A stretch of DNA of 64,000 nucleotides from Mycobacterium heckeshornense (lineage in GTDB: Bacteria > Actinomycetota > Actinomycetes > Mycobacteriales > Mycobacteriaceae), in NCBI RefSeq assembly GCF_016592155.1, contig NZ_AP024237.1:1364001-1428000 (forward strand). Direction: 5' to 3'. Below, in pieces: positions 38,344 to 48,067 of the stretch. The notes under the pieces are model-generated. The model saw nothing but the letters and a program-made list of their open reading frames with translations, was not told where the DNA came from and did no database searches. Numbering within the stretch: position 1 is the stretch's first letter; each line of letters begins with the position of its first letter. A program made the translations under genes and the position numbers.

Positions 38344-39247
38344 GGGCGTGTCATTCCATCTGTGTAAGTCCGGGGTGGTCCATCATCGGACCGCCGTTCG
38401 GGCGGACAGAAGGAGTGTTTTGTGACGAAGCTCATGGAGTCGGCGGGCAAGGAGAAGTCGGCGGCTCGCCGGCTGGCGGAGACGTTTTCGGCCGAGACCC
38501 TGGATTCGCTGATCAAGGACGCGGTGAAATCGGGGACCCCGATCGACGGGGCGGACGGTTTGCTGACCGAGTTGACCAAGGCGGTGCTCGAGCGGGCCTT
38601 GCAGACCGAAATGACCCACCATTTGGGGTATGAATCCGGTGACCCGGCTGGCCGCGGGTCGGGCAATTCTCGCAATGGGTCTTCACCGAAGACGGTGACC
38701 ACGGTCAACGGCCCGGTGGATATCGCGGTGCCGCGCGACCGCAACGGCACTTTTGAGCCGGTGATCGTGCCCAAAAGGGCGCGCCGGCTGGGCAACATCA
38801 ATTCGGTGGTGCTGTCGCTGTATTCGCGCGGCATGACCACCCGCGATATCGAGGCACATCTGGCCGAGGTGTACGCAGCCAAGGTGTCACGAGAATTGAT
38901 CTCCAATATCACCGAGGTGGTGGTCGATGAGATCAAGGCCTGGCAATCGCGCCCACTCGATGAGGTCTACCCGATCCTGTATATCGACGGGCTGCGGCTG
39001 CGCATCGCCGACAACGGGGTGGTGGGCACCAAGGTGGCCTATCTGGCCATCGGCGTGGACCTCGACGGGCGTAAACACGCCCTGGGCTGCTGGATCCAAG
39101 ACAGCGAGGGCGCACGGTTTTGGCAGAAGGTCATCATCGACCTGCGCAACCGCGGAGTACGCGACATCCTCATCGCCTGCTGCGACGGGCTGACCGGCTT
39201 GCCTGATGCGATCCGCTCGATCTTCCCCGATACCGTGATCCAAACCT

Positions 39248-39492
39248 CATCTATTAACAATGGATCGGCCGGGATGGTCTCGGCGTTCACCTGCACCACC
39301 ACGGGCAGGGCCCACGCAAACGCGTCACCTTCGAGGTCCACATGCAGACCTGTCCGCCCGTGGTGGCTGCGGGGCGTGGACCGGCCAGCGAGAGCAGCGC
39401 CACCGCTGTGGGCGGTGAGTGCCGAGATGAGGTTCCGGGCAGGCCTCGCGATCGCAGGGTGAACCTTTCACATTGAAAGGGATCCAAGTGCA
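39248..39492 (+). ncRNA. Candidate IS110 bridge RNA region
   Basis: IS110-group elements encode a structured bridge RNA in the 5' non-coding end before the recombinase. This 245-bp end is long, GC-rich and free of a good gene. It contains TGCACCAC (39292-39299), complementary to GTGGTGCA (40803-40810) in the right target flank. The match is short and may be chance. Exact RNA ends cannot be set by eye. Confidence 0.45.
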
Positions 39493-40713
39493 ATGAATCA
39501 GAGTACTCTGCAACGGCCGAACAGCTTCTGGTGTGGGATCGACTGGGGCGGGCGCTTCCATCACCTGTGTGTGCTGGATGGCACCGGCCAGCAGCTGCTC
39601 AGTCGCAAGGTCGCTCACACCGTCGATGGTCTGGCCGTCCTGGTCGGGTTGATTGCTTCGTTCACCGGTGCGGTCCGGATCGCGATCGAGCGGGCCGAAG
39701 GGCTACTGGTCGAATATCTCCAGCACCACTGCGATGCCGAAATTTATTGCGTGTCACCGAAAATCTCGGCGCGAGCACGCGAACGCTATCGGATGGCGGC
39801 CGCCAAGTCCGACGAATTCGATGCCTATGTGTTGGCCGATACGTTGCGTCACCAGTATGCCCAGTGGCGGCCGTTGGCCGTTCCGTCGCCGCTTCTAGCG
39901 GAGCTGACCGCAGTGAGCCGCGATCGTCAACGCATCCTGGATATGCAGGTGGACACCGAGAATCGACTGCGGTCAATCTTGGATGCCTATCATCCGTGCC
40001 CGTTGCACCTGTTTTCTGCACTGGACCGGGACATCACCCTGTCCTTCATCCGCAGCTATCCCACTCCCGTGCAGGCGGGCCGGATCACCGCTGCGCGGAT
40101 GGGCGCGTTCACGTCCCGGCACGGCTACAGTGGCCGGCACAAACCCGAGACACTTGTCGCCCGGATGCAGCCGCATCTGCTATCGGCGAGCGACGGCACC
40201 GTTGCTGGCAAAGCGTTGGCGGCCAAAGCATTCACCGAACAACTGGCTCTACTCAACACCCATTTGCGAGCCCATGACAAACGACTGGGCGAACTGCTCG
40301 AGGCGCACCCGGACACCCCGATCTTCACCAGTTTCCCCGGCATCGGACCGGTCACCGCCGCCGTGTTGATCTCCGAAATGGGTGAGGAGCGCAGTCGTTT
40401 TCCTTCGGCGCCGTCATTGTTGGCAGAGACCGGCTTGGCTCCGGTCACCAAGGTGTCCGGGCGCACACGTCAGGTTCGCTTCCGCTACGCCGCCAACCGG
40501 CGGATGCGGCACGCCATCGACTGGTGGATGTTCGTCGCCGTCCGTGAAGACCTCTGGTCGGCCGACATCTACCAACACGCCCGCGCCGCCGGCCAACCAC
40601 ACCATCGTGCCCTGCGTGGCCTGGGCGCCCGCTGGTGTCGCATCTTGTGGCGCTGCTGGCACGACCACAACCCCTACGACCCGGCCATCCACCACCGCGC
40701 CACCGCCGCCTAA
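39493..40713 (+). CDS. IS110-family DEDD recombinase
   Basis: 406 residues. The N-terminal RuvC-like DEDD domain shows CGIDWGGRFHHLCVLD, AIERAEGLLVEYL and KSDEFDAYVLADTLR. The C-terminal transposase_20 domain shows FPGIGPVTAAVLISEMG and ETGLAPVTKVSGRTR with the conserved Ser. Intact, and probably active. Confidence 0.93.
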   Translation: MNQSTLQRPNSFWCGIDWGGRFHHLCVLDGTGQQLLSRKVAHTVDGLAVLVGLIASFTGAVRIAIERAEGLLVEYLQHHCDAEIYCVSPKISARARERYRMAAAKSDEFDAYVLADTLRHQYAQWRPLAVPSPLLAELTAVSRDRQRILDMQVDTENRLRSILDAYHPCPLHLFSALDRDITLSFIRSYPTPVQAGRITAARMGAFTSRHGYSGRHKPETLVARMQPHLLSASDGTVAGKALAAKAFTEQLALLNTHLRAHDKRLGELLEAHPDTPIFTSFPGIGPVTAAVLISEMGEERSRFPSAPSLLAETGLAPVTKVSGRTRQVRFRYAANRRMRHAIDWWMFVAVREDLWSADIYQHARAAGQPHHRALRGLGARWCRILWRCWHDHNPYDPAIHHRATAA

Positions 40714-41313
40714 CAACCCCACCCCGCCCCCGCGCTGAGCAAAGTCAGCCAGCCGCGGCGATCAATCATGCCCACGACCCGAGGTTGACAGCGGGAGTCT
40801 GCGTGGTGCATGTTATTCGCAATGCGATGCGGTTCGTGTCGTATAAGGACCGCCGCAAGGTCGCCTCGTCGATGCGGGCCATCTATTCGGCGCCCACCGT
40901 AGATGCCGCTGAGCTCGCGCTCAAAGAGTTTGACCGCGATTTCGGTGCGCAATACCCCGGCGCGATCGACGTGTGGCGGGGCGCCTGGCCAGAGTTCATT
41001 GCCTTCCTGGATTACCCGGTGGAACTACGCAAGATCGTGTACACGACAAACGCGATCGAGTCCATCAATTTCCAGCTACGCAAAATCACCAAGAACCGCG
41101 GACATTTCCCGGACAAGGACTCTGCGATCAAGTTGCTGTACTTGGGGTTGCGCAACATCTCCAGCCACAGAGGAGGCTATTCGGGGACGGGAACCTACAA
41201 CTGGACTGTGGCGCTTAACACCCTGGCGAAACTGTTCCCTGGACGGATTCCGTTGTGTTAGAATATAACTCGTTGTCAAGTCACCTCAGACTTACACAGA
41301 AATCGTGACGGGC

Positions 41314-41950
41314 TCGCCCGCATCGGTGTCGCCGTTGGCGCGATGTCACCGATCCGCCCGAACGTGATCTGCGCGATGGACTTCGCATTCGACACCACCG
41401 CCGACGGGCGCACCATAAAAATGCTCAACGTGATCGACGAGTTCACCCGCGAGGCCCTCGCCATCGAGGTTGACCGCGCCATCGACGCCGACGGCGTCGT
41501 CGACGTCTTGGACCGCTTAGCCTTGCACCGAGGGGCACCGTACTACGTGCGCGTCGACCACGGACCCGAATTCATCGCGCATGCGGTCAACGACTGGTGC
41601 CGATTCAACGGCACCGGCTCGCTGTTCATCGACCCCGGCTCACCATGGCAGAACGCCTGGATCGAATCGTTCAACGGCCGGCTCCGCGACGAACTGCTCA
41701 ACTCCTGGCGCTTCGACTCCCTGCTGAAGGCCCGCGTGATCATCGAAGACTGGTTGCCGCGACTACAACGCCAACAGGCCCCATTCCGCCCATGGCGAAC
41801 TCACCCCAACCGAGTTCGCCCTACAGTGGACCACGACCCACCAACCCCAAGCCGCATACCGACTGGACCACCAAACGGGTCCCCCTCACAGCGAGCAGAC
41901 CTAAACCCCAAGCAGCAACCTCGACTTCGGATCAGCCACATACAGTGGCA
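41314..41950 (+). pseudogene. IS3-family orfB remnant of a different type
   Basis: Enters mid-gene (LARIGVAVGAMSPIRPNVI) and carries the integrase core AMDFAFDTTADGRTIKMLNV, YVRVDHGPEFIAHAV and SPWQNAWIESFNGRLRDE. The frame breaks near 41752, where an insertion disrupts EDWRRDYNANRPH, and the tail HGELTPTEFALQW is in a shifted frame. It lacks its 5' part, lost at the IS256 edge. Confidence 0.82.
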
Positions 41951-42303
41951 TAAATGGACTGGCACACCAAGCCATCGGGGTATCGCAATTCTGCTAGCAT
42001 TCGTTAGCTACGGGGTTGTACACGGCGGTGCCGCAGGATGGGAAACCAGCTGGCGCGCTTCAGCGGCCCGCCAGCACGTCGTCTCTACAAGTCCTCGCCG
42101 CGGACCAATTGGTTGTCTGTGCACGATGACTGCTTCGCAGTGCTGAGCGAAAGAGCCTGCCTGCGGCGCTTAATTCGTTCTCGTTGGGTAGCCACCAGGA
42201 GCCATCCAGCAACTTGTCTAATCGCGGTGGCAGTGGCTAGCGGTCTTCGTTGGCAAGGTCGTAGCCGATACAACTGCACGCCCGATGTGTGCGGCGGCAG
42301 CGG
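41951..42303. other. No gene recognised (about 350 bp)
   Basis: Lies between the IS3 remnant and the cydB stop. Small open frames only. In M. tuberculosis cydD follows cydB; I could not see a cydD start here. Confidence 0.5.
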
Positions 42304-43344
42304 TTAGGAAGTATACCGTGCCAGACCGGTCGACGGCGGTATCTGGTCGGGGGAGATCCTCTGCCGGAAAACCCAATACGTCCAGCCCTGGTAAGCGATG
42401 ACAAGCGGAAGCAACGTGAGCGACGCCCACGTCATGATATTCAGCGTGTAGTCGGTCGACGAGCTGTTGTAGATCGTCACGTTCCAGTCTGGGTTGAGTG
42501 TGGACGGCAGCAGGTTTGGATACAGCGAGCCGAACAACAGGACTGCCACCGCAGCGATCACTATTGTCATCGCGAAAAATGCCCAGCCTTCCCGACTGCG
42601 GGCCCACATTAGCGTCACCGCCGTCAGCAGCGCGACGACCGCGACACCCAAAGCTGGCCACGTCCAGGGCTTACCATGGGCAGCCTGGGTCCACAGCCCG
42701 AAACCGCCTATCAGGACGATTGTGGGTGCTGACAGCCATCGTGCAAATCGAAAGGCACTGTCGCGCACCGACCCTGAGGTTTTCAGCGAAGTGAATACCG
42801 CGCCGTAGAACATAAACAGAGTTGCGGTCGCCAACCCGCCGGGCAACGTGTAGAAGTTCAGTATATCTCCGACCGTCGGATGCACCCGGTGGCGCGCGTC
42901 GATCGGCAGCCCGCGCACCAAGATCGCAAACGCAACACCCCATAGGATCGCTGGCAACCAGGACCCGATTGCGATCCCCACATCCGCCCACGAACGCCAC
43001 TGTGGGTCATCGATCTTGCTGCGCCATTCTATGCCGACGATGCGCACGATCATTCCGAACAGGATTGCCAGCAGTGGGAGATACAGTGCTGAGAACAATG
43101 TCGCATACCAGTTGGGAAACGCAGCGAACATCGCGGCGCCAGCAGTGATCAGCCACACTTCATTGCCGTCCCACACCGGACCGATCGTGTTGAGTACCGC
43201 GCGGCGACGAGCTTCCGGATCGCCTGAGCTGCTCACCCCGAAAGGCAGCATCAGCATGCCGACCCCGAAGTCGAAACCCTCGAGGATCAGAAACCCCAGA
43301 AACAGCGCCGCGATGATCACAAACCACAAATGCTGTAATCCCAC
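42304..43344 (-). CDS. cydB: Cytochrome bd oxidase subunit II
   Basis: A 346-residue CydB: MGLQHLWFVIIAALFLGFLI start with GFDFGVGMLMLPFG, then about eight further helices, GPVWDGNEVWLITAGAAMFA in the first repeat, and GWTYWVFRQRI near the end. With CydA it forms the high-affinity quinol oxidase used at low oxygen. It begins 16 bp after cydA. No cydDC genes follow; IS remnants lie on that side. Confidence 0.95.
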   Translation of the reverse strand: MGLQHLWFVIIAALFLGFLILEGFDFGVGMLMLPFGVSSSGDPEARRRAVLNTIGPVWDGNEVWLITAGAAMFAAFPNWYATLFSALYLPLLAILFGMIVRIVGIEWRSKIDDPQWRSWADVGIAIGSWLPAILWGVAFAILVRGLPIDARHRVHPTVGDILNFYTLPGGLATATLFMFYGAVFTSLKTSGSVRDSAFRFARWLSAPTIVLIGGFGLWTQAAHGKPWTWPALGVAVVALLTAVTLMWARSREGWAFFAMTIVIAAVAVLLFGSLYPNLLPSTLNPDWNVTIYNSSSTDYTLNIMTWASLTLLPLVIAYQGWTYWVFRQRISPDQIPPSTGLARYTS

Positions 43345-43360
43345 AGGAGCTCAACCCCTC

Positions 43361-44824
43361 TCAATAGGCGAACGACAGCGGGGCCACTTCGCCCTCAGCG
43401 GGTGGCTGCGGTGGTGCGGGTTCAGCATCGTATTCCTGCGGTCCCTCCACGACGTAGCGGCGCAACAACCAAAACCAGACCACGGCCAGTACCCCGTAGA
43501 TAAGAGTGAAGACCACCAAAGACGTCACAACCGTCGGTATTGGGACATCGGAAACCCCGGCATGAACGGTCAGACGTACGGCTTGATCGCCGGTCGGATT
43601 GGGCACCACAACCCAAGGCTGGCGACCCATCTCGGTGAACACCCAACCCGCCTCAGCGGCCAGAAACGGCGTCGGGACCGTGATGAGGCCGAACCGTCCG
43701 AACCACTGCTGATCGGGCACCCGGCCCCGACGCGTCACCCACAGTGCAGCCAGCGCGAACAAGACCGGGACGGCCAGCAAGCCGATCATGATCCGGAAAG
43801 ACCAATAGGCCACGAACAGGTTTGGCCGATAATCGCCTGGGCCGAAGCGGGTTTGATACTGCTGCTGCAGGTCGTTCACACCCTGTAAGGTGACGCCGCT
43901 GAACTTGCCCTCGGCTAAGAACGGCAGTACGTACAGCGCTGTGACAACGCGCGTGACGCTTTCACAGTTGTTGTGCGTGCCGATCGTCAGGATTGAAAAG
44001 CTGGGGTCGGTTTCGGTGCGGCACAACGACTCCGCCGAGGCCATTTTCATCGGCTGTTGGCGAAACATCAGTTTGCCCTGCATGTCGCCGGTGGGAATCA
44101 GCAACACCACTGCCGCTACGAGAATGAGCCAGCAACTTGCGATGGTGGCTGGCCGGAACATTGTCTGTGCTTGCTCCGCGCCCTGGGCATGCCTATGAGT
44201 GCGGACTATCAACCAGGCCGATACACCGGCGACAAACGTGCCCGCTATGAGCAGCGAGGCCGTGACTGTGTGCAGAAAGGCCCAGATTGCGGTGTTGTTG
44301 GTCAGCAGGGCACCAAAGTCGGTCAGTTCGGCACGGCCGGTGCGTGGGTTGAAACGGGTACCGACCGGGTGCTGCATGAATGCGTTCGCGGCGATGATGA
44401 AGAACGCCGAGATGTTGACCGCGATTGCGACGACCCAGATGCACGCGAGATGTAGCCATCGGGCTAGCCAGCCCCATCCGAAGATCCACAGCCCGATGAA
44501 CGTCGACTCGAAGAAGAACGCGATCAACCCTTCCAACGCCAACGGGGCACCGAAAACATCACCGACGAAACGAGAATACTCACTCCAGTTCATCCCGAAC
44601 TGGAACTCCTGTACGATCCCGGTGGCCACTCCAATCGCAAAATTGATCAAAAACAACTTGCCGAAGAACCTGGTGAGCCGATACCACGCGGTGTTACCGG
44701 TGAGCATCCAGGTGCTCTGCATCACCGCCAGGATCGGGGCAAGACCGATCGTGAGCGGCACAAAGATGAAGTGGTACACGGTGGTGATGCCGAATTGCCA
44801 GCGTGAAACGTCGACGACATCCAT
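43361..44824 (-). CDS. cydA: Cytochrome bd oxidase subunit I
   Basis: 487 residues from ATG 44824, which has a GGGAGGTGG site; the open frame runs on to 44905 without a second site. It has RWQFGITTVYHFIFVPLTIG (His ligand of heme b595), GDVFGAPLALEGLIAFFFES (conserved Glu), WAFLHTVTASLLIAGTF (His of heme b558) and AYWSFRIMIGL (Met ligand). The Q-loop is of the short type. It is an integral membrane quinol oxidase subunit and is co-transcribed with cydB. Confidence 0.95.
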   Translation of the reverse strand: MDVVDVSRWQFGITTVYHFIFVPLTIGLAPILAVMQSTWMLTGNTAWYRLTRFFGKLFLINFAIGVATGIVQEFQFGMNWSEYSRFVGDVFGAPLALEGLIAFFFESTFIGLWIFGWGWLARWLHLACIWVVAIAVNISAFFIIAANAFMQHPVGTRFNPRTGRAELTDFGALLTNNTAIWAFLHTVTASLLIAGTFVAGVSAWLIVRTHRHAQGAEQAQTMFRPATIASCWLILVAAVVLLIPTGDMQGKLMFRQQPMKMASAESLCRTETDPSFSILTIGTHNNCESVTRVVTALYVLPFLAEGKFSGVTLQGVNDLQQQYQTRFGPGDYRPNLFVAYWSFRIMIGLLAVPVLFALAALWVTRRGRVPDQQWFGRFGLITVPTPFLAAEAGWVFTEMGRQPWVVVPNPTGDQAVRLTVHAGVSDVPIPTVVTSLVVFTLIYGVLAVVWFWLLRRYVVEGPQEYDAEPAPPQPPAEGEVAPLSFAY

Positions 44825-44999
44825 CTGCCACCTCCCGGGTTCAGTGCTACGACGTATGGTAGTAAACGACGCCCCCGGCACCAATACTTCGAGTCGACTC
44901 ATCAAGAATGCCTGAGTGGTCCCGGGTCAGCAGCCCAATCCAGAAACGTGGGCTTTCCCGTTTTTCGGGAGACTTCCGAGCGAGGTTTGATCTTGCAAG

Positions 45000-45890
45000 C
45001 CCGGGGAGAGGAAGTTTGCAGTGGCAGCGCACTGGAAGTACCCGGTCGAGCCGCTGCGGTTGATCGACGAGAACCGGGGCATCCGGGTCGGCCGCAAGGG
45101 CGTCGGGCGGATCATGCGCCAAAACGGGCGCAAAGGCGCCTACCTGTGCCGAGGCTGGAAGCACGGGTCGACCTGAAAAACCCAAGCATACCGCCATGCC
45201 GGATTTGCTCGACCGCGACTTCAGCGCCACCGCACCCAATCGCAAGTGGGTCGTCGACCTGACAGGCATCGTCACGCTGGAGGGTTTGCTGTGGTTGGCC
45301 AGCGTGCGCGATGCGTTCTCCACCAAGGTGGTCGGCTGGGACAGCGGCCTGCGCGCCACCATCGAGCTGGTCGTCTCGGCACTTGACTACGTGATCTGGT
45401 TGCGCGATGTCCGCGACGGGCAGCTCGTCCATCACAGCGACAAGGGCTGCCAATATACCTCCATCCGCTTCACCCGAACGGCTGCTCGACGCTGGCATCG
45501 GACCCCCCGCTGGGGGTGTCGGGGATTCGTTCAATAATGCCCTCGCAGAAAACCCGTGGTCGATCATCAAGGTCGAGATGATCTATTGACCCGCAACAAC
45601 TTTTGCTATCCAAGCGGAAGTGTAGGGGGCGTTGTTCCGCTATATCGGCGGCTAGTACAACCCACGCTGCATCCAAGCCGAACCCGGTGGGCTCTCGCCC
45701 GACCAGTACGAGACTGCCGGCAGGAGATCAGCCAGCAGCGCCGACCCCAACCGGCTATCCTCCAACCAGAGGGCACCGATCCCAAATAGAAAAGTCTCTG
45801 GAAAATCGGGGGAACTCCGAAACAAGGCGGACTCAACCATCGGGGGACACGCCACGCTGCTCAAATCGGGCAACGTGCTCAAAAGACAGC
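45000..45890 (+). pseudogene. IS3-family orfB remnant, several frameshifts
   Basis: Frames must be joined: GIRVGRKGVGRIMRQNGRKG near 45075, PDLLDRDFSATAPNRKWVVD from 45196, LVHHSDKGCQYTSIRF, then GVGDSFNNALAENPWSIIKV at 45520 and ALFRYIGG and YNPRCIQAE at 45630. The Asp-Asp-Glu residues can all be seen, but a TAG and at least three shifts make it dead. Both edges are vague. Confidence 0.75.
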
Positions 45891-45896
45891 CCTTGA

Positions 45897-46208
45897 TTAA
45901 GGCTGGTTCTGCGTTGCCATGTCGTCGATGAACGACCGGCGTGATGTGAGCGAATTGGATTCCCAGGGAAGCCGGAAGACGTTACTGTCTAATGCCTTCG
46001 CAGAATGGCCAGCAGCCGGTCGGTCATCGTCATCTTGACTGGGACCCGGAAGCTGCTGGTCGTGCAAATCGCCGACATCAGCATCCTGGCTTTCGCCCAG
46101 TTCGTTGGGCGCCGCAGTGTGTTCGTCGTTGCAATCATCGATCGTTCGAGATTGCTCGGCGATATCAACCTCATCAGCATGCGGTATTGGGTCGGTCATC
46201 GTTGGCAT
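45897..46208 (-). CDS. Hypothetical acidic protein, uncertain
   Basis: A 103-residue frame rich in Asp and Glu (HADEVDIAEQSRTIDDC, PSQDDDDRPAAGH). No family recognised and no good Shine-Dalgarno. It lies about 190 bp downstream, on the minus strand, of a DosR-like box, which is the main reason to keep it. It could be a chance frame. Confidence 0.3.
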   Translation of the reverse strand: MPTMTDPIPHADEVDIAEQSRTIDDCNDEHTAAPNELGESQDADVGDLHDQQLPGPSQDDDDRPAAGHSAKALDSNVFRLPWESNSLTSRRSFIDDMATQNQP

Positions 46209-46721
46209 CCAGTGGATTTGGTTGCTTGCTGGTCGGCCACGTTGTTATCTGGGTGTGCAGTGCCGCGTTTGCGCTGAGCGTCGCCACCTGAAGCCTGCTT
46301 GCAGGCGGTTCAACTAGGCGATCGCTTTCTGCTCTTGGCTTCATCAGGCGTTCCTCGGCTATTCGCTATTTAAGCTGACTCGTTCTGTTCTGGTACATGC
46401 AGGGCCGTAAGTCCCACCCTGGTGGGACCGAAAGGCATCCGCCGGTGCGCTCGTAGGACAAGTGCCGGTTTCCGTTTGATGGGTATACGTTTCGTCGGCA
46501 TCGGTTATGCAGGTCCGATCGACGTTACCCAATATGGGTGTCGTACCGGTCCTAACGAGACGTGTTACGCCGAGCGGTCCAACCGTCACCTTGCAGTGAA
46601 GGAGGTAAGCAGCATGGCTGTTGCTTGGCGCCGGCCTATCTAAAACGAACTTTATGCGGATCGCCCAGGTTCAATCGCGCTGTTGGGCAAGATCATGTAC
46701 AAGGGTTGATGAGGTTCCAGC
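46209..46721. other. Intergenic region with orphan DosR box and a tiny ORF
   Basis: About 510 bp without a convincing gene. On the plus strand, 46614-46643 has a very good AAGGAGG site 7 bp before ATG encoding only MAVAWRRPI. It may be a leader peptide or the start of a gene lost by rearrangement. The DosR-like box at 46402 lies about 200 bp upstream of it. Confidence 0.45.
46399..46418. promoter_or_regulatory. DosR-like box without an obvious target gene
   Basis: The core GGGCCGTAAGTCCC (46402-46415) matches 12 of 14 core positions of the DosR box. It overlaps an 8-bp-arm inverted repeat GTCCCACC/GGTGGGAC (46411-46428). Nearest frames are the 9-codon ORF at 46614 (+) and the uncertain gene ending at 45897 (-). 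Confidence 0.6.
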
Positions 46722-47867
46722 TCACTTCCGATAAGCGGTATCCGCACCATAAGACGCAACCCGGTATACGTCGATCAATCTGCTGAGGTCACTAGCGCTG
46801 ACGATGCCGACTAAACCGCCCGAGGCGACAACCAGAGCACGGTTACCGGATTCCGGCTTTAGATGCTCGAGCAGCGTGGTGAGCGGCTCGTCTGGAGCCG
46901 CCGTGGGCACCTGCGATAACGGTATCGCGGCCTCACGCACCAAAGTCGCGGCGCGTTCGCTTGCTGGTATGCCGCGCAATTGCGCCAAGGTGATCAGTCC
47001 GATGATAGACCCATCGCGGTCTGCGACCGGATACGCTGAGTGGCGATCGCCAAGCAGATAGCGATGAATGAAATCCTCGACCGTGATGTCGGCCGGAGCC
47101 GTGTGCGGTTGGGCGGTCATGACGTCAGCGACGCGCACATTGGCGACGGCTTGTCTGGTTATCACCTGTGTCTCCTCCTCACGGGAAGCGGCGAAGATGA
47201 ACCAGCCGATAAACGCCAACCACACACCCCCTACCAGGGCGCCCGTTAGAAACTCCAGCAGCCCAAAGGCGATCAGGATGAATGCGAGGATGCGCCCGGC
47301 ACGTGCAGCGCCAATCACAGCGCGCACGCTGTCGCCGTAGCGACGCCACAGGTAAGCCTTCAGCACCCGTCCGCCGTCCAACGGAGCGCCCGGTAACAGG
47401 TTGAACACACCCAGCAGCAGGTTGATACCTGCGAGCCACCACGCGACCCCAACCACGATATGGGCAACCCCGAGCTCATCGAGCCCGTAAGCCGTGGCCC
47501 CGAAGACTGCTGCCAGGGCCAGACTCATCAGCGGGCCCGACACCGAGATCCGAAACGCTTCTATGGGTGTCTTCGGCTCGCCTCCCAGACGGGTGACGCC
47601 CCCGAAAAGCCACAGGGTCACGTCGAACACCTTGACGCTGGCGCGGCGTGCGAGAACTGCATGAGTCAGTTCGTGGGCCAGCAGCGACGCGAGCAGTATC
47701 AGCGCACCGCATGCGCCAGCCAGCCAGTAGGCCCCTTTCGGGTAGCCCGGGGTCGTAACGGGCAATGTGGAGGCCAGGCTCCAGGTGAACAGCCAAAGAA
47801 TGACCAGCACGCTCCAGTTAACGCTCACCGGAAAGCCGACGATCCGTCCTATCGGAATACTGCCCAT
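46722..47867 (-). CDS. rip3: Site-2 zinc metalloprotease with CBS domains (Rip3-like)
   Basis: A 381-residue polytopic protease of the Rv2625c type. The zinc-binding HELTH is at about residue 65 in a membrane helix, and the second metal motif [12 protein letters not shown] at about 157. Six helices are followed by two CBS domains (from about 245), [13 protein letters not shown] and [18 protein letters not shown]. Such proteases cut regulators within the membrane; the CBS pair probably senses nucleotides. The M. tuberculosis homologue is in the DosR regulon. Its substrate is unknown. Confidence 0.93.
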   Translation of the reverse strand: MGSIPIGRIVGFPVSVNWSVLVILWLFTWSLASTLPVTTPGYPKGAYWLAGACGALILLASLLAHELTHAVLARRASVKVFDVTLWLFGGVTRLGGEPKTPIEAFRISVSGPLMSLALAAVFGATAYGLDELGVAHIVVGVAWWLAGINLLLGVFNLLPGAPLDGGRVLKAYLWRRYGDSVRAVIGAARAGRILAFILIAFGLLEFLTGALVGGVWLAFIGWFIFAASREEETQVITRQAVANVRVADVMTAQPHTAPADITVEDFIHRYLLGDRHSAYPVADRDGSIIGLITLAQLRGIPASERAATLVREAAIPLSQVPTAAPDEPLTTLLEHLKPESGNRALVVASGGLVGIVSASDLSRLIDVYRVASYGADTAYRK

Positions 47868-47902
47868 GTCGAATAACCTCCAAAAATATTGGGAACAAAG
47901 TA

Positions 47903-48059
47903 TTAGTCTTGACGGGCGATCATCACCGGGATGCGGGCTGCGTGTACCACCGCGGTGTCGACCGAGCCGAGTAACATTCCAGCGGATCCGTCGCGTCCGT
48001 GGCTGCCAACGACAACAAGTTGAGCAGACTCAGCTGCTCGAGCAGAGTGCGCGCCGGAT
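47903..48059 (-). pseudogene. C-terminal end of a USP gene cut by an IS256-family element
   Basis: Encodes [40 protein letters not shown] and ARQD before the TAA at 47903. It is the second-domain ATP motif and C-terminus of a USP. A one-base shift separates it from the target duplication GATCGAAC, beyond which the element begins. The N-terminal part is at 49572-50116. Confidence 0.82.
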
Positions 48060-48067
48060 GATCGAAC

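Larger units (their letters stand above)
39248..40798 (+). mobile_element. IS110-type element
   Basis: About 1.55 kb between CCAAACCT (39240-39247) and the resumption CTGCGTGG (40799). A CT dinucleotide is shared by both edges, the size of core expected for IS110 insertions, and there are no terminal inverted repeats. One DEDD recombinase gene; 245 bp of non-coding sequence precedes it. Confidence 0.85.
38422..41261 (+). pseudogene. IS256-family (mutator) transposase split by an IS110-type element
   Basis: The N-terminal part (38422-39247) starts MTKLMESAGKEKSAARRL and includes the DDE Asp region (LYIDGLRLRI, GVDLDGRKHALG, IACCDGLTGL), ending at PDTVIQT. The IS110-type element enters here. 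The rest resumes at 40801 with CVVHVIRNAMRFVSYKDRRK and runs to 41261, with the catalytic Glu region TTNAIESINFQLRK. Rejoined, the protein would be about 428 residues and intact. Confidence 0.88.
38344..41313 (+). mobile_element. IS256-type element carrying a nested IS110-type element
   Basis: The ends are related inverted repeats sharing TCTGTGTAAGTC, with AGGTG/GGGTG further in (left about 38344, right about 41313). The left flank is IS3 copy 2; the right flank is a different IS3-type gene, and the flanks show no matching duplication. This points to a deletion or rearrangement at the element. Own length without IS110 is about 1.42 kb. Confidence 0.82.

Noticed and set aside
46411..46428. 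Inverted repeat GTCCCACC/GGTGGGAC as a separate operator or terminator
   Set aside because: It overlaps the DosR-like box and has a 2-nt loop, too tight for a terminator; kept only as part of that site.
47885..47904. Possible DosR box before rip3 (TTGGGAACAAAGTATT)
   Set aside because: Second half lacks the GTCCC element; 10 of 20 matches at best.
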